Notes: generated by a model not told the origin, from the letters alone. Shown: positions 1-8,667, counted from the first letter of the stretch. The stretch is 64,000 nt of DNA from Nocardia concava NBRC 100430 (GCF_000308815.1 NZ_BAFX01000107.1:1-64000); one strand, 5' to 3'. Program-made: numbers and translations.

Positions 1-306
1 GTACTCGGGTGACCCGTTCTGCTTCACGATGGTCTGGTCCAGACTGCCCACCACCCAGGCGTATCCGGTGGTCGGGTTGGCCTCGAGGGTGACGATCAGG
101 CCCTGCCCGCCGGCCAGCATGAGGTCCTTGCCGTCGGAGTCCGCGCCGACGGCCAGGGCCGGATGCGCGCCGGAGGTGGCCTGCACCGCGGTGGTGACCG
201 CGACGCTGGTGGCCGATACCGGTTGCGCCTCATTCGGATTGGAGTGGCCGCAGGCGGTCACCGCCAGCCCGGCCAGCAACACCATCAGCGGCAGACGCAC
301 GCGCAC
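1..306 (-). CDS. Chagasin-family (I42) peptidase inhibitor lipoprotein, 3' end cut by window edge
   Basis: Only the first 102 codons are visible. The GTG start at 306 follows a good GAAGGAG ribosome site. A short hydrophobic signal peptide ends in the lipobox VTAC (Cys19), so the protein should be a lipoprotein on the outer face of the membrane. After a Thr/Ala-rich linker comes NPTTGYAW (residues 77-84), the first inhibitory loop of chagasin-type inhibitors, which block papain-like cysteine proteases in characterised members. The two later loops would lie outside the window, so the assignment rests on one motif plus the lipoprotein architecture. The target protease, or a different periplasmic role, is unknown. 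Confidence 0.7.
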   Translation of the reverse strand, partial: MRVRLPLMVLLAGLAVTACGHSNPNEAQPVSATSVAVTTAVQATSGAHPALAVGADSDGKDLMLAGGQGLIVTLEANPTTGYAWVVGSLDQTIVKQNGSPEY

Positions 307-385
307 GGATACTCCTTCGGATCGTGGCCGGACCGTCCCCTCGTCGGGGAACGACGTGCCGACCACGCTACCGACGGCGGGTCCG

Positions 386-1615
386 CTACGAGGGCAACGG
401 CACGCGACGGATGCCGCCGTCGCGGGCGTCGGCCGCCTCGACCTCGTCGCGGGTAACGCCCAGGATGAACAGCACCGCGTCCAGGAACGGATGCGAGAGT
501 GCGGCATCGGCGACCTCGCGCAGCGCCGGCTTGGCGTTGAAGGCGATGCCGAGCCCGGCCGCATTGAGCATGTCGATATCGTTCGCGCCGTCACCGACCG
601 CGACGGTCTGCTCCATGGCCACGCCGGTCTCGGCCGCGAAGCGGCGCAGCGCAACGGCTTTCGCGGCCCGGTCCACGATCTCGCCCACGACCGCGCCGGT
701 CAGCTTGCCGTCGCGGATCTCGAGGGTGTTGGCCTGCACGAAGTCCAGTTCCAGCTCGTGGGCCAGGGGTTCGATGACCTGGCGGAAACCGCCGGAGACG
801 ACGCCGCAGCGGAAACCCAGGCGGCGCAGGGTGCGAATGGTGGTGCGTGCGCCGGGGGTGAGTTCGATGCGCTCGGCGACCTCGTCGATGACCGAGGCGT
901 CCAGCCCCGCGAGGGTGGCCACGCGCTGGCGCAGCGATTCGGAGAAGTCGAGCTCCCCGCGCATGGCGGCCTCGGTGACCTTGCGGACCTCGTCCTCGAC
1001 ACCGGCGTGCGCGGCCAGCATCTCGATGACCTCGCCCTGGATGAGGGTGGAGTCCACGTCGAACACGATGAGCCGCTTGGAACGTCGCGCGAGACCCGCG
1101 CGCTCGACCGCCACGTCCACGCTCTCCTTGGCCGCGACGGCGGACAGAGCGGTGCGCAGTTCGGTTTCGACCTCGGCGTCGCCCGACGGCACGGTGACCA
1201 TGAGCTCGAGGCCGGTCACCGGGTAGTCCGCGATGCCGCGAATGGAGTCGATGTTCACCCGCTGCGCGGCAAGCTTGCGCGCGATGGCGCTGAAGGCGCG
1301 TGCGGTGACCGGCGAACCGAGCACCACGACCGCGTGGGTCGAGAGCTTCGCGCCCGAGACCGCGCTCGCGCCGATCGCCACGTCGACCTCCATACCGATG
1401 GAGGCCATGGCGTCCTCGAGCTGATCTTGCAGCGCCTCGGGATCGCTGGGACACGACACCAGCACGCCGAGGGTGAGCCGTCCCCGGATGACGACCTGTT
1501 CCACGTCCAGCAGGCTGACCGCGTTATTGGCCAGCGCGGCGAGAAGTACCGACGTGACGCCCGGCTTGTCGGGCCCGGTAACCGTGACCAGAACCGTCGT
1601 GTCAGACGAACTCAA
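386..1615 (-). CDS. serB: Phosphoserine phosphatase with N-terminal tandem ACT domains (SerB2 type)
   Basis: 409 residues. Hydrolyses O-phosphoserine to serine in the last step of serine biosynthesis; cytosolic. The N-terminal 170 residues look like two ACT modules (the first opens LVTVTGPDKPGVTS, the second LSTHAVVVLGSP), as in mycobacterial SerB2, where they bind serine. The HAD phosphatase follows: motif I DVDST at residues 186-190 (nucleophile Asp186), the SGGF loop near 275, and GDGANDIDML near 350. It lies downstream of ctaD on the same strand, but a strong hairpin separates them, so it is probably transcribed on its own. The serB2-ctaD-fecB order matches M. tuberculosis. Confidence 0.95.
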   Translation of the reverse strand: MSSSDTTVLVTVTGPDKPGVTSVLLAALANNAVSLLDVEQVVIRGRLTLGVLVSCPSDPEALQDQLEDAMASIGMEVDVAIGASAVSGAKLSTHAVVVLGSPVTARAFSAIARKLAAQRVNIDSIRGIADYPVTGLELMVTVPSGDAEVETELRTALSAVAAKESVDVAVERAGLARRSKRLIVFDVDSTLIQGEVIEMLAAHAGVEDEVRKVTEAAMRGELDFSESLRQRVATLAGLDASVIDEVAERIELTPGARTTIRTLRRLGFRCGVVSGGFRQVIEPLAHELELDFVQANTLEIRDGKLTGAVVGEIVDRAAKAVALRRFAAETGVAMEQTVAVGDGANDIDMLNAAGLGIAFNAKPALREVADAALSHPFLDAVLFILGVTRDEVEAADARDGGIRRVPLPS

Positions 1616-1683
1616 TCGATAACTCCCATCTCGCGAAACGCATCGTCCATGCCTGCGATGCGCTGCTCATTCTGTCAGAACGA

Positions 1684-1715
1684 CAATGGCGGCCGTCTTT
1701 CGACGGCCGCCATTG
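1684..1715 (-). terminator. Perfect 14-bp hairpin, terminator of ctaD
   Basis: Arms 1684-1697 and 1702-1715 pair perfectly around the 4-nt loop TTTC. It starts 19 nt past the ctaD stop and precedes serB. There is no U-tract, as is usual for actinobacterial terminators. Confidence 0.75.
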
Positions 1716-1733
1716 CCAGGTAGATCACGCGTA

Positions 1734-3470
1734 CTAGCCGGAAACCTTCTCCAGCTCGGCCACGTGGTGGGACTTGGAGCCCCAGCCCACATGGGCCTCG
1801 GCGCGCATGCGCTCGACCATGTGCGGGTAGTGCAGCTCGAACGCCGGACGCTCCGAACGGATGCGGGGCAGCTCGTAGAAGTTGTGCCGCGGCGGCGGGC
1901 ACGAGGTGGCCCATTCCAGCGAGTTGCCGTAGCCCCACGGATCGTCGACGGTCACGACCTCGCCGTAGCGGTAGGACTTGAAGACGTTCCAGATGAACGG
2001 CAGCATCGACGAACCCAGGATGAAGGCACCGATCGTGGAGATGGTGTTCAGGGTGGTGAAGCCGTCGCTCGGCAGGTAGTCGGCGTACCGACGCGGCATA
2101 CCCATGTTGCCCAGCCAGTGCTGCACCAGGAACGTGGTGTGGAAGCCGACGAAGGTGGCCCAGAAGTGCCACTTGCCCAGACGCTCGTCCATCATGCGGC
2201 CGGTCATCTTCGGGAACCAGAAGTAGATGCCCGCGAAGGTGGCGAACACGATGGTGCCGAAGAGCACGTAGTGGAAGTGCGCCACCACGAAGTAGGTGTC
2301 GGACACGTGGAAGTCGATCGGCGGGGCGGCCAGGATGACGCCCGACAGACCACCGAAGAGGAAGGTCACCAGGAAGCCGACCGACCAGAGCATCGGCGTC
2401 TCGAAGGTGAGCTGACCGCGCCACATGGTGCCGATCCAGTTGAAGAACTTCACACCGGTCGGGACCGCGATGAGGAAGGTCATGAACGAGAAGTACGGCA
2501 GCAGAACGGCGCCGGTCGCGTACATGTGGTGCGCCCACACCGCGATCGAGAGGGCCGCGATGCCGAGCGTCGCGTAGACCAGGGTGGTGTAACCGAAGAT
2601 CGGCTTGCGGCTGAAGACCGGGAAGATCTCCGAGACGATGCCGAAGAACGGCAGCGCGATGATGTACACCTCGGGGTGGCCGAAGTACCAGAACAGGTGC
2701 TGGTAGAGCAGGACACCGCCATTGGCCGGGTCGTAGATGTGGCCGCCGAGGTGGCGGTCGTAGGCCAGGCCGAACAGCGCCGCGGTCAGCAGCGGGAAGG
2801 CCAGCAGCACCAGCACCGAGGTGACGGCGATGTTCCAGGTGAAGATCGGCATCCGGAACATGGTCATACCCGGGCAGCGCAGGCAGACCACGGTGGTGAG
2901 CATGTTGACGCCACCGAGGATGGTGCCCAGACCGGAGACGGCCAGACCCAGGATCCACAGGTCGGCGCCGACACCCGGCGAGTGCACGATGTCCGAGAGC
3001 GGGGTGTAGGCGGTCCAGCCGAAGTCGGCCGCGCCGCCGGGGGTGATGAAGCCCGCGGTCGCCATGGTGCCGCCGAACAGGTACAGCCAGTAGCTGAACG
3101 CGTTCAGACGCGGGAAGGCGACGTCAGGGGCGCCGATCTGCAGCGGCAGGATGATGTTGGCGAAGCCGAACACGATCGCGGTCGCGTAGAACAGCAGCAT
3201 GATCGTGCCGTGCATGGTGAACAGCTGGTTGAACTGCTCGGGCGAGAGGAACTGCATACCCGGGCGAGCCAGCTCGGCGCGCATGAGCAGCGCCATGATG
3301 CCGCCCACGAGGAAGAAGGACATCGCGGTCACCAGGTACATGACGCCGAGAACCTTCGGGTCCGTCGTGGTGACCATCTTGTAGATGAACGAACCCTTCG
3401 GACCCGTCCTTTGCGGATAGGGCCGAGCCGCCTCCACAAGGCTGGCCGGCCGCGGTTCTACGGCTGTCAC
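1734..3470 (-). CDS. ctaD: Cytochrome c oxidase subunit I (aa3 type)
   Basis: 578 residues, twelve or more membrane segments. Catalytic subunit of the proton-pumping terminal oxidase: holds heme a and the heme a3-CuB centre and reduces oxygen to water at the plasma membrane. Visible hallmarks are the CuB/proton-channel motif FGHPEVYIIALP (CuB His and cross-linked Tyr), the paired histidines of AHHMYATG, and HFHYVLFGT, the heme-ligand helix. The GTG start at 3470 follows GGAGG. The other oxidase subunits are not adjacent; lone ctaD beside serB and fecB is the mycobacterial arrangement. It is divergent from fecB across about 180 bp. Confidence 0.97.
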   Translation of the reverse strand: MTAVEPRPASLVEAARPYPQRTGPKGSFIYKMVTTTDPKVLGVMYLVTAMSFFLVGGIMALLMRAELARPGMQFLSPEQFNQLFTMHGTIMLLFYATAIVFGFANIILPLQIGAPDVAFPRLNAFSYWLYLFGGTMATAGFITPGGAADFGWTAYTPLSDIVHSPGVGADLWILGLAVSGLGTILGGVNMLTTVVCLRCPGMTMFRMPIFTWNIAVTSVLVLLAFPLLTAALFGLAYDRHLGGHIYDPANGGVLLYQHLFWYFGHPEVYIIALPFFGIVSEIFPVFSRKPIFGYTTLVYATLGIAALSIAVWAHHMYATGAVLLPYFSFMTFLIAVPTGVKFFNWIGTMWRGQLTFETPMLWSVGFLVTFLFGGLSGVILAAPPIDFHVSDTYFVVAHFHYVLFGTIVFATFAGIYFWFPKMTGRMMDERLGKWHFWATFVGFHTTFLVQHWLGNMGMPRRYADYLPSDGFTTLNTISTIGAFILGSSMLPFIWNVFKSYRYGEVVTVDDPWGYGNSLEWATSCPPPRHNFYELPRIRSERPAFELHYPHMVERMRAEAHVGWGSKSHHVAELEKVSG

Positions 3471-3636
3471 GAAACCTCCACAGGTATGCCATCGTTCGTA
3501 CGCTGCTTCCGGCGTCCGGTTCGGCTTATGACGAACGACGGTTGGCTTGCGCTGTGACAGATCGTAAACCGTGTTCCGACGGCGCTCGCCACGGGTCCTA
3601 CTCTGTGTCGTAATTGGGAGTCGCCGGGCACGGCTG

Positions 3637-3642
3637 TAGGCT
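3637..3642 (+). promoter_or_regulatory. -10 box TAGGCT, leaderless fecB promoter
   Basis: TAGGCT ends 7 nt before the ATG at 3650. No Shine-Dalgarno sequence precedes the ATG, so transcription probably starts at the start codon. Confidence 0.5.
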
Positions 3643-3649
3643 GCCCCGC

Positions 3650-4750
3650 ATGCCGGTGCGCGAGTCCGCTTCCACCCGAAACACGTTCGCCTCCACCTTT
3701 TCCCCTTTGCGTCATTTGCGCAGTGTGGGATTGGTCTCGGCCGCGACGCTGCTCACGGTGGGCCTAGCCGCGGGGTGCGCCAAGACCGATGACAACTCGG
3801 CGAACATCATCCGCACGACCACCAATATCGCGGGCGCGGGCGTCGTCGGCATCGAGCGCGACACCTCCAAGGCCTGCCCGCTGCCGAGCAACCCGGATTC
3901 GGCTTCCGGCACAAAGACTGTCAACCACGCCGCCGGCACCTCCGAGGTCCCCGCCGATCCCAAGCGCATCGTGGTGCTGTCCACCGCCGCGCTGGACGCC
4001 ACCTGCGCGCTGGGCCTGTGGGAGCGCGTGGTCGGCGCGACCACCCTCGCCGGACCGGTCCCGCAGCCCGGGTACCTCGGCACCGGCGTGGTCACCATTC
4101 CCGCGGTCGGCCTGAACGAGAATCCGGATCCCGCGAAAATCGCGGAGCTGAAACCGGATCTGATCATCGGCCCCGCCGCCGACGGCAACCGCTACGACGC
4201 GTTGAAGGCCATCGCCCCCACCGTCCTGGTCGGCGACGAGAACGGCTGGCAGGCCACCTTCTCCGGCTTCGCCGAGGCCATGGACCGCAAGACCGCGGGC
4301 GCCAAGGCGCTCGACGACTACCGCACCGCCGCCAAGGACGCGGGCATCGCCGCCAACTCCTCCCTCACCCAGGCGTCGGTAATCCGCTTCGACCCCAACA
4401 GCATTCAGGTCCAGGGCGGCAACACCTTCGCCGCCCAGGTCCTCGGCGACGCGGGCGTCCAACGCCCCCAGCCCCAACGCGGCGACTCCTTCGCGGTGAC
4501 CAGCCTGTCGACTCAGAACGACCGCAACAAGATCGAGGGCGACCTCATCTTCCTCATGTTCGACGGCCCCGACGGCCTGAAGTACGGCAAGTCCGTCATG
4601 AACAGCGACGACTGGAAAAAGCTCGGCGCGGTCACCGACCGCCGCGAATTCGCCGTCGAAGACGCCATCTGGCACGGCAGCGGCATCACCGCCGCCCGAG
4701 CCCTCCTCGACGACATGCGCCTCAACCTCAACGGCTACGTCGGCGATTGA
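3650..4750 (+). CDS. fecB: FecB-like siderophore-binding lipoprotein
   Basis: 366 residues from ATG 3650; an upstream in-frame ATG at 3614 is less likely because a -10 box lies between the two. The signal peptide ends in the lipobox LAAGC. The rest is a class III periplasmic-binding fold: NPDPAKIAELKPDLII is typical of FecB/BtuF-type ferric-siderophore receptors. It should capture a ferric siderophore outside the membrane and pass it to an ABC importer, which is not encoded nearby. M. tuberculosis FecB sits at the same place next to ctaD and binds carboxymycobactin. I see no IdeR box upstream. Confidence 0.85.
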   Translation: MPVRESASTRNTFASTFSPLRHLRSVGLVSAATLLTVGLAAGCAKTDDNSANIIRTTTNIAGAGVVGIERDTSKACPLPSNPDSASGTKTVNHAAGTSEVPADPKRIVVLSTAALDATCALGLWERVVGATTLAGPVPQPGYLGTGVVTIPAVGLNENPDPAKIAELKPDLIIGPAADGNRYDALKAIAPTVLVGDENGWQATFSGFAEAMDRKTAGAKALDDYRTAAKDAGIAANSSLTQASVIRFDPNSIQVQGGNTFAAQVLGDAGVQRPQPQRGDSFAVTSLSTQNDRNKIEGDLIFLMFDGPDGLKYGKSVMNSDDWKKLGAVTDRREFAVEDAIWHGSGITAARALLDDMRLNLNGYVGD

Positions 4751-4766
4751 CAATGATCCCCGGAAA

Positions 4767-4803
4767 CATACGGCCCCGAGCGAGATTCGCTCGGGGCCGT
4801 ATG
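4767..4803 (+). terminator. 17-bp perfect hairpin after fecB
   Basis: Arms 4767-4783 and 4787-4803 pair perfectly around a 3-nt loop, 17 nt after the fecB stop. It lies between convergent fecB and nrdF and could serve both. Confidence 0.85.
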
Positions 4804-4947
4804 TCAACCGCAGCAACTGATTTCGCAACGGTCGGGGTAACTCACCGGGTACGTCCAAAATAGTTTCGGCATTCGACCGCCGGCACGGGTGCACGAATGT
4901 TTACGGCACCCGAGCCGTCCGCTGAAGGCCCGGAGAGGCGGGGGAGC

Positions 4948-5910
4948 TCAGAACTCCCAGTCTTCGTCTTCGGTGTTGACGGCCTTGCCGATGACGTAGC
5001 TGGAGCCGGAGCCGGAGAAGAAGTCGTGGTTCTCGTCTGCGTTGGGGGAAAGGGCCGAGAGGATGGCGGGGTTCACGTCGCACTCGTCCTTGGGGAACAG
5101 GCCCTCGTAGCCGAGGTTCATCAGGGCCTTGTTGGCGTTGTAGCGGAGGAACTTCTTGACGTCCTCGGTGAGGCCCACCTCGTCGTAGAGGTCCTGGGTG
5201 TATTCGACCTCGTTCTCGTAGAGCTCGAAGAGGAGCTCGAAGGTGTAGGACTTGAGCTCGTCGCGTTCGGCTTCGGAGAGGCGCTCGAGGCCCTTCTGGT
5301 ACTTGTAGCCGATGTAGTAGCCGTGCACGGCCTCGTCGCGAATGATCAGGCGGATCATGTCGGCGGTGTTGGTGAGCTTGGCCCGCGAGGACCAGTGCAT
5401 GGGCAGGTAGAAGCCGGAGTAGAAGAGGAACGACTCGAGCAGGGTGGAGGCGACCTTGCGCTTGAGCGGGTCGTCGCCGTTGTAGTACTCGAGCACGATC
5501 TCGGCCTTGCGCTGCAGGTTCCGGTTCTCCTCGGACCAGCGGAAGGCCTCGTCGATCTCACGGGTGGAGCACAGGGTCGAGAAGATCGAGCTGTAGCTCT
5601 TGGCGTGCACCGACTCCATGAAGGCGATATTGGTGAGCACCGCCTCCTCGTGCGGGGTGATCGCGTCCGGGATCAGGCTGACCGCGCCGACCGTGCCCTG
5701 GATGGTGTCCAGCAGGGTGAGACCGGTGAAGACCCGCATCGTGAGTTGCTTCTCATTGGCGGTCAACGTGTTCCAGGACGGGATGTCATTGGAGACCGGC
5801 ACCTTTTCCGGCAACCAGAAGTTGCCGGTGAGCCGATCCCAGACCTCCGAGTCCTTCTCGTCCTGCACACGGTTCCAGTTGATCGCGGTTACTCGATCGA
5901 TCAGCTTCAC
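4948..5910 (-). CDS. nrdF: Class Ib ribonucleotide reductase, beta subunit (NrdF)
   Basis: 320 residues. Supplies the tyrosyl-radical/dimetal cofactor to NrdE for making deoxyribonucleotides. The ligand helices are visible as EEAVLTNIAFMESVHAKSYSS (Glu and His metal ligands, with the radical Tyr in HAKSY) and RDEAVHGYY. The acidic tail ends in DEDWEF, as expected for the peptide that docks on the alpha subunit. GTG start at 5910. Monocistronic and about 15 kb from nrdHIE; in M. tuberculosis nrdF2 is also separate but closer. Two NrdR-like boxes lie upstream (5968-6013), so it should be co-regulated with nrdHIE. Confidence 0.97.
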   Translation of the reverse strand: MKLIDRVTAINWNRVQDEKDSEVWDRLTGNFWLPEKVPVSNDIPSWNTLTANEKQLTMRVFTGLTLLDTIQGTVGAVSLIPDAITPHEEAVLTNIAFMESVHAKSYSSIFSTLCSTREIDEAFRWSEENRNLQRKAEIVLEYYNGDDPLKRKVASTLLESFLFYSGFYLPMHWSSRAKLTNTADMIRLIIRDEAVHGYYIGYKYQKGLERLSEAERDELKSYTFELLFELYENEVEYTQDLYDEVGLTEDVKKFLRYNANKALMNLGYEGLFPKDECDVNPAILSALSPNADENHDFFSGSGSSYVIGKAVNTEDEDWEF

Positions 5911-5967
5911 GCCCGTTCACACACCCTTCTCAGCTCACCGGACCCTGCGGAGTCTCATTGCCCTGAA

Positions 5968-6013
5968 CACTACTACTGGTAGGTGACATCCTTGTGCAGC
6001 ACAAGAAGTTGTG
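5968..6013 (-). promoter_or_regulatory. Tandem NrdR-like boxes upstream of nrdF
   Basis: Two 14-mers begin exactly 32 bp apart: CACTACTACTGGTA (5968-5981) and CACAAGAAGTTGTG (6000-6013). The published NrdR consensus is close to CACWATATATWGTG. The second box is an inverted repeat, CACAA-N4-TTGTG, matching 11 of 14 positions; the first is weaker. A pair with identical spacing lies before nrdH. Confidence 0.6.
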
Positions 6014-6116
6014 TCTTCACGTGTCTTCGCGTTGTCCTGGGACAACGCGGAAGGGATGTGGGCAAGCACGCCGCCGACTGCTGAAAATTACAGCGATGGG
6101 ATCCGTCACAGCGAGC

Positions 6117-6145
6117 CGGGGTGCACGCGTGTCGCGCACACCCCG
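6117..6145 (-). terminator. Probable mgtE terminator
   Basis: Imperfect hairpin (7 bp, 2 mismatches, 3 bp) just past the mgtE stop codon, reading CGGGGTG...CACCCCG on the minus strand. Confidence 0.45.
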
Positions 6146-6154
6146 ATTTGCCGA

Positions 6155-7564
6155 TCAGATGCCGAGGACGAGCTTCGCGGTGGTGAAGTAGATGATCAGA
6201 CCGGTCGCGTCGACCAGCGTGGTCACCATGGGCGCGGAGATGACCGCCGGATCGATGCGCAGCTTCTTCGCCATCAGCGGCATGGTGCCGCCGATGGTCG
6301 CCGCCCACCCGCAGATGATGATGAGCGCGACACCCACCACCACAGCGATTTTCGCGCCGACGAACAGCGAGCCGATCACCATGCCGACCACGGCCAGCAT
6401 GCAGCCGAGCAGCAGGCCGACCCGGCATTCGCGCCAGATCACCTTGAACAGATCCGAGACCCGCACCTCGCCGACCGCGAGCGCGCGCACGCAGGTGGTC
6501 GCGGCCTGGGCGCCCACATTGCCGCCGGAGCCGATGAGCAGCGGAATGAACAGCGCCAGATGCGCGGCCTGTTCCAGGGTGGGCTCGAAGAAGTTGGTGA
6601 CCGTGACCGTCAGCGTCGCCGCGACCAGCAGGAGCAGCAGCCACAGCGCGCGGTAGCGCGCCAGCTGGAACACGCCCGCGGCCATGTAGTGCCCCTGCCA
6701 GGGGGCGGTACCGGCCTGGCGCGCCATATCCTCGGAGTCGGCGGCCTCGATGACCTCGACCGCGTCGTCGATGGTGAGCAGCCCGACCAGTCGGTCCTCG
6801 CTGTCCACCACCGGCAGGTTGATCAGGTTGGCGCCCTGCATGAGTCGCGCCGCCTTCTCCGCCGAATCGGTGGCGCGCACCGAGACCGGTTCGGCCGCAA
6901 CCAGTTCCGCGATCATGGTGTCGGGCGAGGAGAGCACGAGATCGCGCAGCTCGACCACGCCGATGAGGCGGCGGCCCGCGTCGACGACCGGCAGCGTGTA
7001 GACGGTCTCGGCGTTCGAGCCCTTGGCGCGCACCGTCTGCAGCGCCTGGGCGACGGGCAGATTCCGCGGCAGCGCAACGACTTCCGGCGTCATATAGAAA
7101 CCGACCGACCCCTCGGGATAGCCGAGCAGGGTGGCGGTCATGCGCCGCTCGTGTGGGCTGAGCCCGGCCAACACCTTCTTGGCGACCTTGGCCGGAGCCT
7201 CGCGCAGCATGCGCGCGCGGTCGTCGGGATCCATCTCCTCGACCAGTTCCCGGAAGCTGTGATCGCGCAGTCCGCTCAAAATGCGCTGCTGGTCGACGGG
7301 TTCGAGTTCCTCGAACACGTCCAGCGCGCGGTCCTTGTCGAGCAGCCGGAAGGCCATGACCGCGGTGACGGAGTCCATGCGGGCCAGCTCATCGGCGATG
7401 ACGTGGGGTGCGTGGTCGTCGAGCCACCGCATGGTGGGGGTCAGGTGATGGCAGTCGACGATGTCGCGCAGCGAATCACCGTGGGCGATGTCGCGCAGCG
7501 AATTCCCTTCGGCGCAGGGCACGTCGAGTACAGGAGCAACAGGGGGCAGATCTGTCTGCGTCAT
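6155..7564 (-). CDS. mgtE: MgtE-family magnesium channel/transporter
   Basis: 469 residues from ATG 7564; an upstream ATG at 7618 would add 18 residues with no MgtE character. Architecture is the standard one: N-terminal helical domain (LDDHAPHVIADELARMD), two CBS domains (about 150-260, including ERRMTATLLGYPEGSVGF before them and VVDSEDRLVGLLTIDDA inside), then five membrane segments carrying the pore-region signature GSGGNVGAQA. The cytosolic domains sense Mg2+ and gate the pore in characterised MgtE. Single gene, same strand as nrdF but separated by a hairpin and the nrdF promoter. I found no M-box riboswitch in the upstream leader. Confidence 0.93.
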   Translation of the reverse strand: MTQTDLPPVAPVLDVPCAEGNSLRDIAHGDSLRDIVDCHHLTPTMRWLDDHAPHVIADELARMDSVTAVMAFRLLDKDRALDVFEELEPVDQQRILSGLRDHSFRELVEEMDPDDRARMLREAPAKVAKKVLAGLSPHERRMTATLLGYPEGSVGFYMTPEVVALPRNLPVAQALQTVRAKGSNAETVYTLPVVDAGRRLIGVVELRDLVLSSPDTMIAELVAAEPVSVRATDSAEKAARLMQGANLINLPVVDSEDRLVGLLTIDDAVEVIEAADSEDMARQAGTAPWQGHYMAAGVFQLARYRALWLLLLLVAATLTVTVTNFFEPTLEQAAHLALFIPLLIGSGGNVGAQAATTCVRALAVGEVRVSDLFKVIWRECRVGLLLGCMLAVVGMVIGSLFVGAKIAVVVGVALIIICGWAATIGGTMPLMAKKLRIDPAVISAPMVTTLVDATGLIIYFTTAKLVLGI

Positions 7565-7800
7565 GGCGGGACCTCGGCCGGATGGCGAGTGAGAAGGCGG
7601 ATGGATGCACAGGATCACACCGCGGGCATCGCTCCACCGCCGCCACGAAAAGATCTATCGACGGAACAAAAGGGCGATGCCACGCGGCCTTCGACTGGGA
7701 GGTTCACCACGCATGGACCTCACCCCCTCCGAAAGCCGCCGTCGACAGAACAACCTCATACAGCATACATAGGCTGCCCTAAACGCGCTCTAGCTGGCCG

Positions 7801-7820
7801 GTACTAACCGGTACTAACCG
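7801..7820. repeat. Tandem decamer GTACTAACCG x2, possible operator
   Basis: Two perfect head-to-tail copies of GTACTAACCG, flanked so that GGT-N4-ACC is repeated at 10-bp spacing. It lies between divergent mgtE and the two-component genes, so it could be a response-regulator site: OmpR-type regulators often use direct repeats about one helical turn apart. Function is inferred. Confidence 0.4.
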
Positions 7821-7984
7821 GTGGCGTGTGGGTGACACCTGCGCGAATGCACTCGACTGGACGGTCTGATCCGTGAGAAGGTCGATCAGGCTCGGTCAAC
7901 GGGACAGTTTGCCGCCGAATCATTTTTCGATCATTTTCGGCTCAGCCGCACGCCACAGCCGTTGGGCAGTCGTCCGGAATGCCC

Positions 7985-7990
7985 TAGTCT
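7985..7990 (+). promoter_or_regulatory. -10 box TAGTCT, leaderless response-regulator promoter
   Basis: TAGTCT ends 8 nt before the GTG at 7999, where the receiver-domain homology begins. No ribosome site is present. Confidence 0.45.
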
Positions 7991-7998
7991 CTGCCTCT

Positions 7999-8667
7999 GT
8001 GCGTGTTTTGGTGTTAGAGGACGATCACCAGCTCTGCCGTGAGGTAACCGATGGGTTGCGCTCGGCCGGGTTCGCCGTCGACCACGCCCAGAGCATCGCC
8101 GACGCGGATTTCAAGATCGCCATCAATCGTTACGACTGCCTGGTGGTGGACCGCGGCCTGCCCGACGGCGACGGCCTGGACCTGGTCTCCGGCGCCCGCA
8201 GTGCCGGGCACACGGTGCCCGCGCTCATGCTCACCGGCCGCGACGGCCTCGACGACCGGCTGGCCGGATTCGAGTCCGGCGCAGACGATTACCTCACCAA
8301 GCCCTTCGCCCTGCCGGAGCTGGTGATGCGGGTGCGCGCGCTGTGCCGCCGCCGCGAACAGCCCACCGCCTCGCGAATCGTGGTGGCGGACATCGATATC
8401 GACCTCATGCGCCGCCGGGTCACCCGCGGCGGGGTCATGCTCATGCTCACCCCGAAGGAGTTCGCGGTCCTGGAACTCATGGCCACCCGGCGCGGCAGCG
8501 TGGTCACCCGCACCGATCTCATCGAATGCTGCTGGGACGAAATGGCCGAGCCCGCTTCGAATGTGGTGGACGCGGTGGTCGCCAAGCTGCGGCGCAAGCT
8601 CGGGGAGCCGAATGTGATCGAGACCGTGCGCGGGACCGGATTCCTGATCGCCGGCGGGATCTCGTGA
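7999..8667 (+). CDS. OmpR/PhoB-family response regulator
   Basis: 222 residues. The receiver domain starts directly at RVLVLEDD; the acceptor is Asp51 (LVVDRGLP), with Thr79 and Lys101 (YLTKPF) completing the active site. A winged-helix DNA-binding domain follows (LTPKEFAVLELMATRRG ... VVDAVVAKLRRKLG ... VRGTGF). The GTG at 7999 was chosen because an earlier in-frame start at 7873 would add 42 residues without homology and would precede the -10 box. It overlaps the kinase gene by 4 nt (GTGA), so the pair is translationally coupled. The signal and regulon are unknown. Confidence 0.92.
   Translation: MRVLVLEDDHQLCREVTDGLRSAGFAVDHAQSIADADFKIAINRYDCLVVDRGLPDGDGLDLVSGARSAGHTVPALMLTGRDGLDDRLAGFESGADDYLTKPFALPELVMRVRALCRRREQPTASRIVVADIDIDLMRRRVTRGGVMLMLTPKEFAVLELMATRRGSVVTRTDLIECCWDEMAEPASNVVDAVVAKLRRKLGEPNVIETVRGTGFLIAGGIS

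Larger units (their letters stand above)
7565..7998. other. 434-bp divergent spacer between mgtE and the response regulator
   Basis: No gene is seen here. It holds a long possible mgtE leader, two tandem copies of a decamer (7801-7820), and the response-regulator -10 box at 7985. The M-box (ykoK) signature sequences are absent from the leader. Confidence 0.5.

Noticed and set aside
7801..7820. CRISPR-like repeat
   Set aside because: Only two 10-bp copies without spacers.
7565..7872. M-box (ykoK) magnesium riboswitch upstream of mgtE
   Set aside because: The conserved M-box blocks are not present; only generic GC hairpins are seen.
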